Positions 6,643 to 15,755 are shown, counted from the stretch's first letter. The stretch: 25,617 bases of DNA from CAYRVX01 sp964642165 (GCA_964642165.1 CAZXOC010000078.1:1-25617); one strand, 5' to 3'. The notes: a model not told the origin generated them from the sequence alone. Translations and numbers: made by a program.

Positions 6643-8649
6643 TTATTTTGTCATCTCGTAGACGTAGAGCTTGCCCTCGTCGGCGGCGGTGCCGCAGCAG
6701 GCCAGCATGCGCTGGTTGGGCGAGAGGGCGGCGGGGCGGGCCTGCACGTCGAGGTCGATCTTGCCGGTTTCCCGGCCTTCCAGGACGTTGAAGAAGTGCA
6801 GGCAGCAACTCTTCTCCATAAACAGCGTCTTGCCGCTGCCCAGGAGTCCGTACAGCGGCATCCCGGGCTTGACCGTTCGGAGCTTCTTGCCGGCTGCCAG
6901 GTCGAAGAACGTGACGCCGTCTCGAAGCTCCATGGCCACCTGTCTGCCGTCGGGCGGGAAGAACACCCTCCAGCCTCGGACCTTCTGTTCGGGGTCCAGC
7001 CGCCAGAGTTCCTTGCCCGTCCGGGCGTCGACCACGACCGGGGCCAGGTCCATGCCGTTTCCGACGACGTACCGCCCCCCGGGGGACAGGAACACGTGCT
7101 TGTGGCGGCTGGACTGCCCGGCTTGCCATGCGAGCCGGCCGCTCTCGGCGTGCCAGCAGGCGGTGTTTCGCCCGTTGTACAGCACGACGGAGCGCCCGTT
7201 GGGCAGGAACGCCACCAGGTGTTGCCATCTCTCGTCGGTGGGGTGGTTGGTCCGGCGAAGGAGCCTCTTCTTCCGGGCGTCCCACAGTTGGAGGCTGCTC
7301 TTGTCGAGGATCACGACGAGCCGCCCGTTTGGCGAGAACAGGACGCCCTCGACGTCGCCCTCCCTGCCCCCGAGGAGCCGGCCCGTCTTGAGGTCCCACA
7401 GCCGCCAGCCGTCCCTGTGCCCGGTGACCAGTTGTTGCGAACTGGGCGAGAAGCAGTAGGCCATCGTTTGCCCGACCGGACGCCGGAGTTTGAGCGCCTC
7501 CTTCCCCGTCCGGAGGTCCCAGCACAAGGGCGAGGGGGTCTCCTTGTTCGCCAATGCGGCCAGATAGCGCGCGTCTCCCGAGAAGCGCGCGTCTTTCGGG
7601 GCGCTCTTGCAGGCGAACACGTGGAGCTGCCGCAATCGCGTCGGCACCCAGTCGGTCGAGGCGTCCGAGGTGCCGGCGTCCACGCCCAGATCGGCCAGCG
7701 CCTGGCGCAACTCCGTGAGCATGCGGCTGGCCTGGATGGCCTTGGTGTCCTGCTTGTCGTGCAGGGCGAGGAACCGCCCGCAGTAGGCCCGGGCGCGGAG
7801 GAGCATCGCGGGCTTGCAGTGCGACAAGGCCCCGGCCGCCAGCTTGCGGTACCAGCTCGCCAGCTCCAGGCAGATGCCGGCGGGCAGTTCCTCCAACGGC
7901 TTGGCCGCCATCGGCACGTACGTCCGGAGCGTCTCATCTCCGGACGCGGCGGCCGCCGTCGCCGCCTTGGCCGGGGCGTCGAGCTCCACGACGTAGGCCA
8001 TCGCCAGCCGGCGCGAGAGCGCCGGGTCGTTGGGCCTCAACTTCAGAGACGTCTCGATCGCCTCGACGCGCCTCGCGGCCGCCTGTCGCCGGCCGAGTTG
8101 CTTGAGCTTCTCGGCAAGGGCGGCCCGGCTGGACGGAGCGTACCGCGTGGCCAGGTAGCTTGCCCGCCGGTAGGCGGCCAGTGCCTCGTCGTACTTCCCG
8201 TCCGCCACGAGCGTGTCGGCTTCAGCCGTCAGGAGGTCGACCATCGCCTCGCCCGCGGCCCGCCGCTGGGCCGGCGTGCCCTTGCGGGAGGCGAGCTGGT
8301 ACAGAGCGAGCTTCTTCTGGCGGCACTCGGCCTCGCGCTGGGGCACGGCTGCGGCCAGGGCGTCCAGCGCCTCGCCGGCCGCGTCGTACCCCCCCGGGCC
8401 CGTTCGGCCGAACTCGTGGGCCTTCTCCCAGAGCAGCACCTGGAGCTTGGGGTCGTCCGCCAGGCGCCCGGCGTCGGCCAGCAGCTTGCGGGCGAAGGCC
8501 CCGTCGTCGTCCTTGCCGGCCGAGGCCGCGACGGCCCGGGCCTCCTTGCCGTAGAGGTTCTCGTAGGATTGCCGGGCATCTTGCGCGAGAGCACGCGGCT
8601 GTGCGAGCACGAAGAGGCCCAGGCCCAGCAACGTCGTCCGAACGTCCAT
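6643..8649 (-). CDS. Exported TPR-like / WD40-type beta-propeller protein
   Basis: A 668-residue protein with an N-terminal Sec signal (MDVRTTLLGLGLFVLAQPRA, cleavage near AQ-DARQ). Residues about 25-330 are alpha-helical and TPR-like (for example ADTLVADGKYDEALAAYRRA). From about 350 to the end the protein turns into WD40-like blades recognisable by LWDLKTG, QLWDARKK, FSPNGRLV and ALSPNQRM. The family is common in Planctomycetota; it probably acts as a periplasmic scaffold, with no catalytic residues visible. The ATG at 8649 is supported by GGAG 8 nt upstream and by the signal peptide; the frame extends upstream but there loses protein character. It is divergent from the PQQ-type propeller gene at 8960. 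A TACAAT on the minus strand at 8732-8727 may be its -10 box, without a convincing -35. Confidence 0.85.
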   Translation of the reverse strand: MDVRTTLLGLGLFVLAQPRALAQDARQSYENLYGKEARAVAASAGKDDDGAFARKLLADAGRLADDPKLQVLLWEKAHEFGRTGPGGYDAAGEALDALAAAVPQREAECRQKKLALYQLASRKGTPAQRRAAGEAMVDLLTAEADTLVADGKYDEALAAYRRASYLATRYAPSSRAALAEKLKQLGRRQAAARRVEAIETSLKLRPNDPALSRRLAMAYVVELDAPAKAATAAAASGDETLRTYVPMAAKPLEELPAGICLELASWYRKLAAGALSHCKPAMLLRARAYCGRFLALHDKQDTKAIQASRMLTELRQALADLGVDAGTSDASTDWVPTRLRQLHVFACKSAPKDARFSGDARYLAALANKETPSPLCWDLRTGKEALKLRRPVGQTMAYCFSPSSQQLVTGHRDGWRLWDLKTGRLLGGREGDVEGVLFSPNGRLVVILDKSSLQLWDARKKRLLRRTNHPTDERWQHLVAFLPNGRSVVLYNGRNTACWHAESGRLAWQAGQSSRHKHVFLSPGGRYVVGNGMDLAPVVVDARTGKELWRLDPEQKVRGWRVFFPPDGRQVAMELRDGVTFFDLAAGKKLRTVKPGMPLYGLLGSGKTLFMEKSCCLHFFNVLEGRETGKIDLDVQARPAALSPNQRMLACCGTAADEGKLYVYEMTK

Positions 8650-8810
8650 CGCTATGTCTCCCCACAATCCGCCCGGAGTACACGGGAGAACTCTGCCCGG
8701 TCGGACCCCCAGGCGATCTGGCGTGCATTGTACTGCCGGGCCCTCGCTTGCGTCTACCGCAATCCAGGTTGCCGATAGGAAACGCACGACCCTCGATCGC
8801 AGGGCCGGCT

Positions 8811-8838
8811 TTGCCGGAGGCCCGGCAGGGAGTAGAAT
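8811..8838 (+). promoter_or_regulatory. Candidate promoter of the PQQ-type propeller gene
   Basis: TTGCCG (8811-8816), a 16-nt spacer and TAGAAT (8833-8838) lie in the 310-bp divergent region, leaving a leader of about 115 nt. Nothing else recognisable is seen in 8650-8959 apart from the TACAAT on the opposite strand at 8727-8732. Confidence 0.5.
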
Positions 8839-8959
8839 GGCGGCGACGCGCGGACGGCTGCCTGCGGAAGGCCCCTGCCGAGGCGCGCAGGACGGCGTGC
8901 CTCGCCGTTTCCGCCACGCGGAGGGCTCCGTGCCCAGCTCACGAGAAAGGGACGAACAC

Positions 8960-10282
8960 ATGAAGACGACGCGATCCCGGACGCCCTGGCTGTGCGCGTG
9001 CCTGGTGCTGCTGGCCTCCGGCGCGGCGGCGGAGAACTGGCCTCAGTGGCGCGGGCCGCTCTTCAACGGGTCCACCACGGAGACCGGTCTGCCCACGAAG
9101 TTCTCCCCGAGCGAGAACGTGGCCTGGACGGCGGACCTGCCGGGCGCGGGCGGGTCGACGCCCATCGTCTGGGACGATTCCGTCTTCATCACGGCGCAGG
9201 AGGCGCAGAGCAGGAAACTCTGGGCCGTGTGCCTGAACCGCAGCGACGGAACGGTCCGCTGGCGCAAGGCCATGGGCACGGGCTTCACGAACCGGCAGGG
9301 CAACACGGGGGCCTCGCCCTCGGCCATCACCGACGGCAAGACGGTGTGGTTCTACTTCGGCACGGGAGAGCTGGCGGCCTTCGACTTCCGCGGCACGGAG
9401 ATCTGGCGACGGAACATCTCGAAGGACCACGGCCCGTTCGAGATCCTCTGGGACTACGGGGCCACCGGGCTGCTGCACGCCGGGAAGCTGTACGTGCCCG
9501 TGATCCACGGGGCGATTCGGCGCGGCGGGCGCAGGCGAGGCGGGCCCGCCCCGTCGGGCCAGGGCGGCAAGAGCTTCCTGCTGTGCGTGGAGCCCGCTAC
9601 CGGCCGGGACGTCTGGAAGCGCCCGCGGCCGAGCGCGGCCCCCTTCGAGGCCAAGCAGGCCTACACGACGCCGATCCCCTGCGAGCTCGGCGGCAGGAAG
9701 ATGATCCTGGTGACCGGGGCGGACCACGTCACGGCGCATGACGCGGCGAGCGGCAAGGAACTGTGGCGATCCCCGACGTACAATCCGCGGAAGGACAGGA
9801 ACTACCGTACGGTCGTCTCCCCGGTGGTGGCCGGCGGGATGGTCATGGCCTGTCCGCCCCGCGGCGCCCAACGGCTGTACGGCGCGGCCATCGGCCAAGC
9901 GGCTAAGGCCTGGGCGTGGGAGAAGCGGGCGCCTTCCCCGGACGTCTGCACGCCGCTGTTCTACCGGGGGAGGCTGTTCGTCCTCGCCGGGATCCGCAAG
10001 AAGATGCTCTGCCTCGACCCGAAGACCGGGGGGACCATTTGGGAGGGCGACCTGGAGACCAGGTCGATCTTCCAGGCCTCGCCCACGGGGGCGGACGGCA
10101 AGATCTACTGCCTCAGCATGAAGGGCGAGGCGGTGGTGCTCTCGGCCGGCGATCGCCTCGACGTGCTGCACCGCGCGAGCATGGGCGGCAGCGGGGTTCG
10201 CTCGACGATTGCCGCTGCCGGCGGCCAGCTCTTCCTCCGGACGGACACGAAGCTCTACTGCATCGGCAAGCGCAAGGGCTGA
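8960..10282 (+). CDS. Exported PQQ-binding-like beta-propeller protein
   Basis: A 440-residue protein with a Sec signal ending at GAAA-ENWPQWRGP. The mature start WPQWRGP..NG is characteristic of planctomycete PQQ-like (BamB/YfgL-like) propellers. Blades repeat hydrophobic strands followed by G-x-x-x-W or A-x-D-x-x-T-G phrases: GSTPIVWDDSVFIT, DGTVRWRKAMG, ATGRDVWKRP, ASGKELWRSP, DPKTGGTIWEG. No quinoprotein catalytic residues can be identified, so it is more likely a periplasmic binding or scaffold propeller than a dehydrogenase. ATG 8960 follows a purine-rich AGAAAGGGA. It is convergent with the oxidoreductase gene, with 55 bp between stops. Confidence 0.88.
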   Translation: MKTTRSRTPWLCACLVLLASGAAAENWPQWRGPLFNGSTTETGLPTKFSPSENVAWTADLPGAGGSTPIVWDDSVFITAQEAQSRKLWAVCLNRSDGTVRWRKAMGTGFTNRQGNTGASPSAITDGKTVWFYFGTGELAAFDFRGTEIWRRNISKDHGPFEILWDYGATGLLHAGKLYVPVIHGAIRRGGRRRGGPAPSGQGGKSFLLCVEPATGRDVWKRPRPSAAPFEAKQAYTTPIPCELGGRKMILVTGADHVTAHDAASGKELWRSPTYNPRKDRNYRTVVSPVVAGGMVMACPPRGAQRLYGAAIGQAAKAWAWEKRAPSPDVCTPLFYRGRLFVLAGIRKKMLCLDPKTGGTIWEGDLETRSIFQASPTGADGKIYCLSMKGEAVVLSAGDRLDVLHRASMGGSGVRSTIAAAGGQLFLRTDTKLYCIGKRKG

Positions 10283-10337
10283 CCCCGCCGACGGGGCCTG
10301 CCCGGCGTCCTGCCCGGTGCCTCGAACGCCTCGGCTC

Positions 10338-11696
10338 TTACGCCAGGTCGTACTGCCAACCCTTCCGCGGCGGCGATTTCAGCAGGCGGTTGGCCGCCGG
10401 GCTGTTGGTGAAGCGGCCCGCCTTGTTGTCCCACAGCAGCTTCCTGCCCGGCAGGCGCTCGGCGACCGCGCCCAGCAGGAGCATCTGGGTGAGCGGCACG
10501 GCGTAGTCGAAGTTGGACCCCGGCTTCGGGCCGTCGCCCTTGATCGCGCGGATCCACTCCTGCCAATGCCCGCCCTGGACTCGGGGCAGCGTCTTGGGCG
10601 GCTGATTCCGTTTCAGGGCGGCGAACTTCTCGGGCTCGGTCAGCATCAGCCCGTTGTTGGGGCGACCGCCCGTCATGAGCGTGGCCTTGCTGCCGGCCAT
10701 GTACATGCCGCTTCCGCCCTTCAGCCTCTCCACGCCCGCGGGGGCCTTGGGCTTTCTGCCGCCGTCGGACCACGTGACCGTCACCGGCGGGAGCTTGCCC
10801 CTGGCCGGGAACTCCCAGGTCACGACCGACCAGCCGGGAATGTACTGCCTGAACCGCACCTTGCCGACGTCGGCCCGGACCGACAGGGGGCCGTCCAGGT
10901 TCAGCGCCCAGAACGGCAGATCGAGCGTGTGGCATCCCCAGTCGCCCAGCGGGCCGCTTCCGAAGTCCCACCAGCCGCGCCAGGTCCGCGGCGCGTAGGC
11001 GGGGCTGAAGGGACGTTGGGCCCGCGGCCCCAGCCACAGGTCCCACTTGAGCGACGCCGGAACGGGCGCCCGCCGGGGCGGGTAGCTCTTCGGGTTGCCG
11101 AAGTACTTCTCGCCCGGCCCGCCGTTCCAGGCGTGAACTTCCCGCACCTCGCCCAGGGCGCCCGCCTCGAACCACTCCTTGCCCAGACGGATGTGCTCGG
11201 TGGCGTGTCCCTGGTTGCCCATCTGGGTGAGGACCTTGTAGTGATGGGCGGCCTTGCGGAGGGTGCGGGCCTCCCAGACGGTCTGGGTGAGGGGCTTCTC
11301 GATCAGCACGTGCTTGCCCAACTGCATGCAGGCCATCGCCACCGGGAAGTGGATGTGGTCCGGCGTGCAGATGGTCACGGCATCGATGTCCTTGGCCATC
11401 TTGTCCAGCATGACGCGGAAGTCGTCGAACCGCTTGGCGCCGGGCACCCTCTTGGCGGTCCTGGCGGCGTAGGCGAAGTCCACGTCGCACAGGGCGACGA
11501 TGTTCTCCGAGCCGCAGCCCCCGACGTGCGCGCCCCCGCGCCCGCCCACGCCGACGCAGGCAATGTTGAGCTTGCGGTTCGCGCCGCGCGATCGGGCCAT
11601 GCTGAGCGCGGGCAGCCCGGCCGCGCCGGCCATCGCCGCGGCGCCCTTGATGAATGCCCGCCTGGTCGTGCGAATCCTGTCCCATCGAGTGAACAT
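10338..11696 (-). CDS. Tat-exported Gfo/Idh/MocA family oxidoreductase (second)
   Basis: A 452-residue paralogue family member with a twin-arginine signal (TTRRAFIKG near residues 10-18, hydrophobic Ala-rich stretch to about 38). The Rossmann loop reads GVGGRGGAH (49-57) and the substrate lysine motif EKP is at 133-135. DHIHFP at 113-118, the TQMGNQGH segment and LGDWGCHTLD are typical of the planctomycete sugar oxidoreductase group. It is distinct from the protein encoded at 2582 and only similar in family. GAGAGGAG lies about 9 nt before the ATG at 11696. A candidate promoter lies directly behind the GH20 gene, so it may be expressed both alone and by read-through from the GH20 operon. The likely role is oxidation or rearrangement of a sugar in the periplasm; the substrate is unknown. 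Confidence 0.9.
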   Translation of the reverse strand: MFTRWDRIRTTRRAFIKGAAAMAGAAGLPALSMARSRGANRKLNIACVGVGGRGGAHVGGCGSENIVALCDVDFAYAARTAKRVPGAKRFDDFRVMLDKMAKDIDAVTICTPDHIHFPVAMACMQLGKHVLIEKPLTQTVWEARTLRKAAHHYKVLTQMGNQGHATEHIRLGKEWFEAGALGEVREVHAWNGGPGEKYFGNPKSYPPRRAPVPASLKWDLWLGPRAQRPFSPAYAPRTWRGWWDFGSGPLGDWGCHTLDLPFWALNLDGPLSVRADVGKVRFRQYIPGWSVVTWEFPARGKLPPVTVTWSDGGRKPKAPAGVERLKGGSGMYMAGSKATLMTGGRPNNGLMLTEPEKFAALKRNQPPKTLPRVQGGHWQEWIRAIKGDGPKPGSNFDYAVPLTQMLLLGAVAERLPGRKLLWDNKAGRFTNSPAANRLLKSPPRKGWQYDLA

Positions 11697-11805
11697 GCCG
11701 GCAACTCCTCTCTCGCCTGGTTCCGTCGTGCTGGTCGATCTCCGGTTCGCCGGTTACGCGGCCGCGGGCCTCGTCTTCCTCACCGGACCTCCCACACCCG
11801 CGATG

Positions 11806-11834
11806 ATGATACCCCCAAACCGCGTCCCGCCCAA
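11806..11834 (-). promoter_or_regulatory. Candidate promoter of the second oxidoreductase
   Basis: On the minus strand TTGGGC (11834-11829), a 17-nt spacer and TATCAT (11811-11806), about 110 nt ahead of the ATG at 11696. Confidence 0.5.
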
Positions 11835-11867
11835 GGGCGAACCTTCCCCACCGCGAGCCCCTTCCAG

Positions 11868-13706
11868 TCAGGGAGCGGCCGCAAGCTCCAGCGCCTCGGC
11901 GGCCGCCTTCTCGAACAGCTCCAGGTTGTCGCAGAGGCGAGAGGGCTTGCTGCGGGCCAGCCAGAGGGCCTCGAAGTCCGCGGCGAGCCGCTTGGTCTCG
12001 TCGCCCAGCTCGGCGAGCTTGGCCGGCTCGACGGCCTCGCCCGCGCGCAGCGCCTTGGCGGCCAGGACCCGCCGACACGCCAGCACGTCCATGCGTCCGG
12101 CCAGGGCCAGCTCGCGCAGGGCCAGGGCCTCGAACTCGTCGCGCTGCCCGGCCGCATCCGGCAGGTCGGCGGCCGCCGCGGTGAGGCGGTCGATGATCTC
12201 GCAGGCCCCCTCGGCGCTGATGCCGTCGAGGTAGCTGCGCCCGCCCTCGGCGGGAGGACGAAGCGGCTCGACCAGGGCCCGGTACAGCGACGCGGCGTAC
12301 TCGTTCTCCGAGCCCGTCATGCGGTAGGTCTCGCCCAGGACGCGCACGTAGTCCGCCAGCCGCCCGTCCGTCTGCCCGAAGGCGCAGCGACAGAAGCGGC
12401 GGGTGAAGCCCGCGTCGTCCACGCCCTCGCCGCACCAGGCGTGGGCCGCCCCGTGGGCGAAGCCGTGCAGGCTCGCGCCCAGCGGGTTGCGGTGCCCGCC
12501 GTCGCCCCAGTCGGTGTTGAGCAGGCCCTCCGCGCCGCAGGTGCGCCCCTCGGCGGCGAACTCCGTGACGTTGCCCATCGCCATCGACAGCCGCGTGCCG
12601 TGCGACACCCAGCCGTTCGTGCCCGGACAGACCACGAGGGGCAGTCCGGCCTCGGCGATCTCCTTCGTTCGCGGGACGCGGCTGCCGCCGGGGCGGTAGT
12701 CCCAGTTGAGCATGACGACGTCCTTCGGGAGCTCGCCGAGCAGCTCGGGGTGCTCCAGGACGATGTCGGCCCAGGCGTTCATCCGCTTGCCGTGGCGCCG
12801 GCACAGGTCGTGGAGCTTGAGCAGGAAGTCGAGGTACAGCCGCCCGACGCCGACTCTCTCGGCCTCGTCCTTGCTGCGGCCCCGGCCCAGCTCCCACGTC
12901 TCGTCGCAGCAGACGTTGAAGTCGCGCGCCTCGAAGAGCGGCAGGAACTCGGCGTACAGGTCGGCCACCAGCGCGATCGAGCCGGCGTCCAGGGGGCAGA
13001 GCGTCGTGCCGCCCGGCAGCCCGCGGAAGCTCGGCATCTCGCCCAGGTGCTCGTACTCGTCGAGCTGGAGGATCCGCTCCATGTGCCCGAAGCTCGACAG
13101 CGAGCCGACCAGCCGCACGTGATGGAGCTTGCCGTGCTCCTGGAGCGCGAGGAGCTCCTCCGGCGTGAAGGGGCTGTAGCCCTGCCCGATGGCCGGGTGC
13201 TTGCGGAACGTGAAGACGTTCTCCACGTAGAGCTGAAGCTCGTTGATCTTCCAGCGAGCGAGTCGCTCGACGAGGGCCTTCAGCGTCTCGATCGTGGGCA
13301 CCTTGCCGCGCGAGCAGTCGTGGTAGACGCCGCGGCGGGGGAAGTCCGGCGAGTCCTCGATCGCGCAGCAGGGGCACTGGGCCCCGCGGGCGGCGAGCAG
13401 CTCGCGCAGCGTCTGGACGCCGTAGTACGCCCCGGCGTCGGTCGCGGCGGCCACCTCCGCGCCGTCCGGGCGCACCGTCAGCCGGTAGGCCTCCGGGCCG
13501 CCGACGCCGGCGTCGCGCACGACGCGGACGGTCGCCTCCCCGGCGGGCCGATCGGGCAGCAGGGCCCGCAGGTCCGCGTCGAGCTGCCCCAGCGGCAGCC
13601 GGTCCGCCTCCTCCGCGGGTTCGAGGCGCACGTCCCGCGGCCAGCGAAGCACGCCCGAGGTCTCTGCCAGGTTCCGCACGGGGATCAACAGGTCGTTCGG
13701 CGACAT
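11868..13706 (-). CDS. Glycoside hydrolase family 20-like (beta-N-acetylhexosaminidase)
   Basis: A 612-residue protein with no signal peptide, so probably cytoplasmic. Residues about 1-115 form an N-terminal GH20b-like domain ending in AGAYYGVQTLRELL. The catalytic barrel begins at FPRRGVYHDCSRGKVP (about 122-137) and carries the neighbouring Asp-Glu pair DE at 268-269 in FNVCCDETWELG. In GH20 the Glu is the acid/base and the Asp orients the substrate acetamido group. The usual HxGGDE context is NVCCDE here, closer to the hexosaminidase D-type branch than to secreted chitobiases. The last 130 residues are helical. GGGAGG stands 5 nt before ATG 13706. It lies 78 bp after the hexuloisomerase gene on the same strand. 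Release of N-acetylhexosamine from an imported glycan is the likely role, inferred from family. Confidence 0.85.
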   Translation of the reverse strand: MSPNDLLIPVRNLAETSGVLRWPRDVRLEPAEEADRLPLGQLDADLRALLPDRPAGEATVRVVRDAGVGGPEAYRLTVRPDGAEVAAATDAGAYYGVQTLRELLAARGAQCPCCAIEDSPDFPRRGVYHDCSRGKVPTIETLKALVERLARWKINELQLYVENVFTFRKHPAIGQGYSPFTPEELLALQEHGKLHHVRLVGSLSSFGHMERILQLDEYEHLGEMPSFRGLPGGTTLCPLDAGSIALVADLYAEFLPLFEARDFNVCCDETWELGRGRSKDEAERVGVGRLYLDFLLKLHDLCRRHGKRMNAWADIVLEHPELLGELPKDVVMLNWDYRPGGSRVPRTKEIAEAGLPLVVCPGTNGWVSHGTRLSMAMGNVTEFAAEGRTCGAEGLLNTDWGDGGHRNPLGASLHGFAHGAAHAWCGEGVDDAGFTRRFCRCAFGQTDGRLADYVRVLGETYRMTGSENEYAASLYRALVEPLRPPAEGGRSYLDGISAEGACEIIDRLTAAAADLPDAAGQRDEFEALALRELALAGRMDVLACRRVLAAKALRAGEAVEPAKLAELGDETKRLAADFEALWLARSKPSRLCDNLELFEKAAAEALELAAAP

Positions 13707-13784
13707 GCGTGCCTCCCTTCGGCTCGTGGTGAAGCCGGCCCATGACCAACAGCGGCAGTCCGCGATTCCCCGCCAGCCATCGAG

Positions 13785-14330
13785 TCACTCCAGGTTCGCG
13801 TGGCGCTGCTGGAAGGCCTGCAGGTCGAGCTTGAGCTTGCCGGCCAGGACGTTGAAGACCGCGTCCAGGCAGAGGCTGGCGGCGTGCTCGAAGATCGCCG
13901 CCCGGATGACGATGTCCTCGGCGGCGGCGGGGACGATGACCAGCTTGTCCGCCCGCCGGGCGAGCTTGGAGTCGCCCTCGGCGGTCACCACCACGACGTT
14001 GGCGCCCAGCTCGTGGGCGCGCGCGGCGAGGTAGTCCGTGTAGCCCGTCTCGCCGGTGCAACTGATGGCGACGATCAGGTCGCCCTCCCCGGCGGCCGGC
14101 GTGACCGTCTCGCCCGGGATGAAGGCGGGCAGCCCCGCGTGCATCAGCCGCATGCCGAAGCTCTTGGCCACCAGCCCGCTGCGCCCCGCCCCGGTGACGA
14201 ACGTGCGGTGGGCGCGCGGCAGCATGCGGCTGAGCTCCATGAAGCTCTCCCAGTTGACGCGGTCCATGACGTCCTCGATCCGCGTCAGCAGGTCGCGCCC
14301 GGCGGACTTCAGCGCGTGTCTATCCGGCAT
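13785..14330 (-). CDS. hxlB: 6-phospho-3-hexuloisomerase (SIS domain)
   Basis: A 181-residue single SIS-domain protein. It shows the family start of the sugar-phosphate-binding fold (TFVTGAGRSGLVAKSFGMRL, about 44-63), a SCTGETGYT loop around 90-98 and EHAASLCLDAVFN near the C-terminus, all expected for PHI. The enzyme converts 3-hexulose 6-phosphate to fructose 6-phosphate in the ribulose monophosphate pathway. Its ATG at 14330 lies inside the last codons of the upstream hexulose-6-phosphate synthase gene (11-bp overlap), with GGGAG about 10 nt upstream, so translation is coupled. The partner gene makes the assignment firm compared with other SIS isomerases such as GutQ or KdsD, which are longer and carry CBS domains. 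Confidence 0.92.
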   Translation of the reverse strand: MPDRHALKSAGRDLLTRIEDVMDRVNWESFMELSRMLPRAHRTFVTGAGRSGLVAKSFGMRLMHAGLPAFIPGETVTPAAGEGDLIVAISCTGETGYTDYLAARAHELGANVVVVTAEGDSKLARRADKLVIVPAAAEDIVIRAAIFEHAASLCLDAVFNVLAGKLKLDLQAFQQRHANLE

Positions 14331-15633
14331 CCTGGCCGCTCCCTTTGGTCTCCCACTTGAGCAGGTCGACGACCTTCGCCAGCGTGGTCTTGCCGTCGCG
14401 GATCTCCTGGCGGATGCGGTTTTCGGCCTCGAGGACGTCGGCGGCGCGGTTGGCCATCTCGACGGCGCGGGCCTTGGGGATGACCATCACGCCGTCGTCG
14501 TCGGCGAGGATCCAGTCGCCCGGGCAGATCCGCTGGGCGGCGATGACGATCGGGCGGTTGATCTCGCCGACGCCGTACGGCTCGCCGGCGTGGCTGGCGA
14601 TGAGCTTCGTCCAGACGGCGAAGCCGAGCTTGCGGATGTCGGCGGTGTCGCGCACGGCCCCGTGCACCACGAGCCCGGCCAGGCCCTTGTTCCTGGCGCT
14701 CTCGCTGGCCAGCTCGCCCCAGATGGCCGGGGGGCAGCCGCCGGCGTCGACGACGAGGACGTCGCCCTCCCGCGCCACGTCGATGGCCTCGACGGGCTTG
14801 GCCCAATCGCCGGGCACGGTGCGGACGGTGACGGCAGGCCCGCAGGCCGTCTGCCCCTCGGCCAGTGGGCGGATGCCCGCCAGGCACGCCTGGCGGTGGG
14901 CGCCGTCGGAGAGGTGGCTCGTGCGGACCCGCGCGAGGGCCTCGCGGATGTCCTCCGCGCCGGTGCGCCGGAACAGCTCGGTGGCGACGGCGCGGCGCGT
15001 GTCCATCGCCTGGCGAATCTCGGCGGCGGCGCGGCGCGGGTCGACGGCCTTGGTGATCGCCCCGCCGACGATGACCACGTCGGCGCCGGCCGCCACCGCC
15101 GCGGCGGCCGTCTCGCTGTTCAGCCCCCCCGCCACCGCCAGCGTCATCGTCGTCCTGCCGCGAAGGTCCGCCAGTTGCTCCAGCGGGTCGCGGCCGTGCA
15201 TCTGCGCGTCGATCGCGCAGTGCACGCCCAGCCAGGCGACGCCCAGCTCCTCGCAGACCTTCGCCAGCGCTGCCGGGTCGGCCACGCCCAGCAGGTCGAC
15301 GGCCACGTCGATGCCGTACTGCCGCCCGCTCTCGACGCACTCGCGGATGGTGCTCTCGGCGGCGGTGCCGCAGACGGTCATGACGTTGGCCCCGGCCTTG
15401 GCGGCGGCCTCGGCCTCGATCTTGCCGGCGTCCATCGTCTTCATGTCCGCGATGAGGACGCGGTCGGGGAACATCTCGCGGAGCCTGCGAACGGCGTCGA
15501 GGCCCTCGGACTTGATCAGGGGCGTGCCAGCCTCGACGTAATCCGCGCCGCCCGCGACGGCGGCCTCGGCCACCTTCACCGCACGGGGCAGATCGACGAA
15601 GTCCAGGGCGACTTGGAGCTTGGCCTGACTCAT
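14320..15633 (-). CDS. 3-hexulose-6-phosphate synthase fused to an RraA-like domain
   Basis: A 437-residue two-domain protein. Residues 1 to about 212 are hexulose-6-phosphate synthase (HxlA), of the orotidine-decarboxylase superfamily: LQVALDFVD (6-14), the D-x-K-x-x-D metal/substrate motif in IADMKTMDAG (D63, K65, D68), GVHCAIDAQ and TLAVAGGLN. It joins formaldehyde and ribulose 5-phosphate, or runs backwards to make ribulose 5-phosphate. Residues about 222-430 are an RraA-like/HMG-aldolase-like domain with the conserved NKGLAGLVVHGAVRD phrase. Such fusions are known from archaea and some bacteria; the role of the RraA-like half is not settled. Together with the overlapping hxlB it forms a complete RuMP shunt. 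The ATG at 15633 has only a weak ribosome site. A promoter-like sequence lies about 40 nt upstream. Confidence 0.92.
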   Translation of the reverse strand: MSQAKLQVALDFVDLPRAVKVAEAAVAGGADYVEAGTPLIKSEGLDAVRRLREMFPDRVLIADMKTMDAGKIEAEAAAKAGANVMTVCGTAAESTIRECVESGRQYGIDVAVDLLGVADPAALAKVCEELGVAWLGVHCAIDAQMHGRDPLEQLADLRGRTTMTLAVAGGLNSETAAAAVAAGADVVIVGGAITKAVDPRRAAAEIRQAMDTRRAVATELFRRTGAEDIREALARVRTSHLSDGAHRQACLAGIRPLAEGQTACGPAVTVRTVPGDWAKPVEAIDVAREGDVLVVDAGGCPPAIWGELASESARNKGLAGLVVHGAVRDTADIRKLGFAVWTKLIASHAGEPYGVGEINRPIVIAAQRICPGDWILADDDGVMVIPKARAVEMANRAADVLEAENRIRQEIRDGKTTLAKVVDLLKWETKGSGQDAG

Positions 15634-15669
15634 CTCGGATGCCGTCCACCGGTTCGGGTCCGGAAGGAG

Positions 15670-15699
15670 ATTCTACCGCGAAGGGGACGGGGCGGGCAA
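15670..15699 (-). promoter_or_regulatory. Candidate promoter of the hexulose-phosphate operon
   Basis: On the minus strand TTGCCC (15699-15694), an 18-nt spacer and TAGAAT (15675-15670). It separates the hxl/GH20 genes from the phosphorylase/deaminase pair upstream. Confidence 0.5.
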
Positions 15700-15755
15700 G
15701 CCGCGCGTGGGCGCCGCGGCGGCGCGGGGGCGGCCCGCCGAGGCGCGCCGTCGCG

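Noticed and set aside
10209..14061. Very long open frames on both strands (about 1178 codons on plus, 1268 on minus)
   Set aside because: They are off-frame shadows of the oxidoreductase, GH20 and hexuloisomerase genes, rich in Arg, Gly, Pro and Ala, and open only because of the high GC content.
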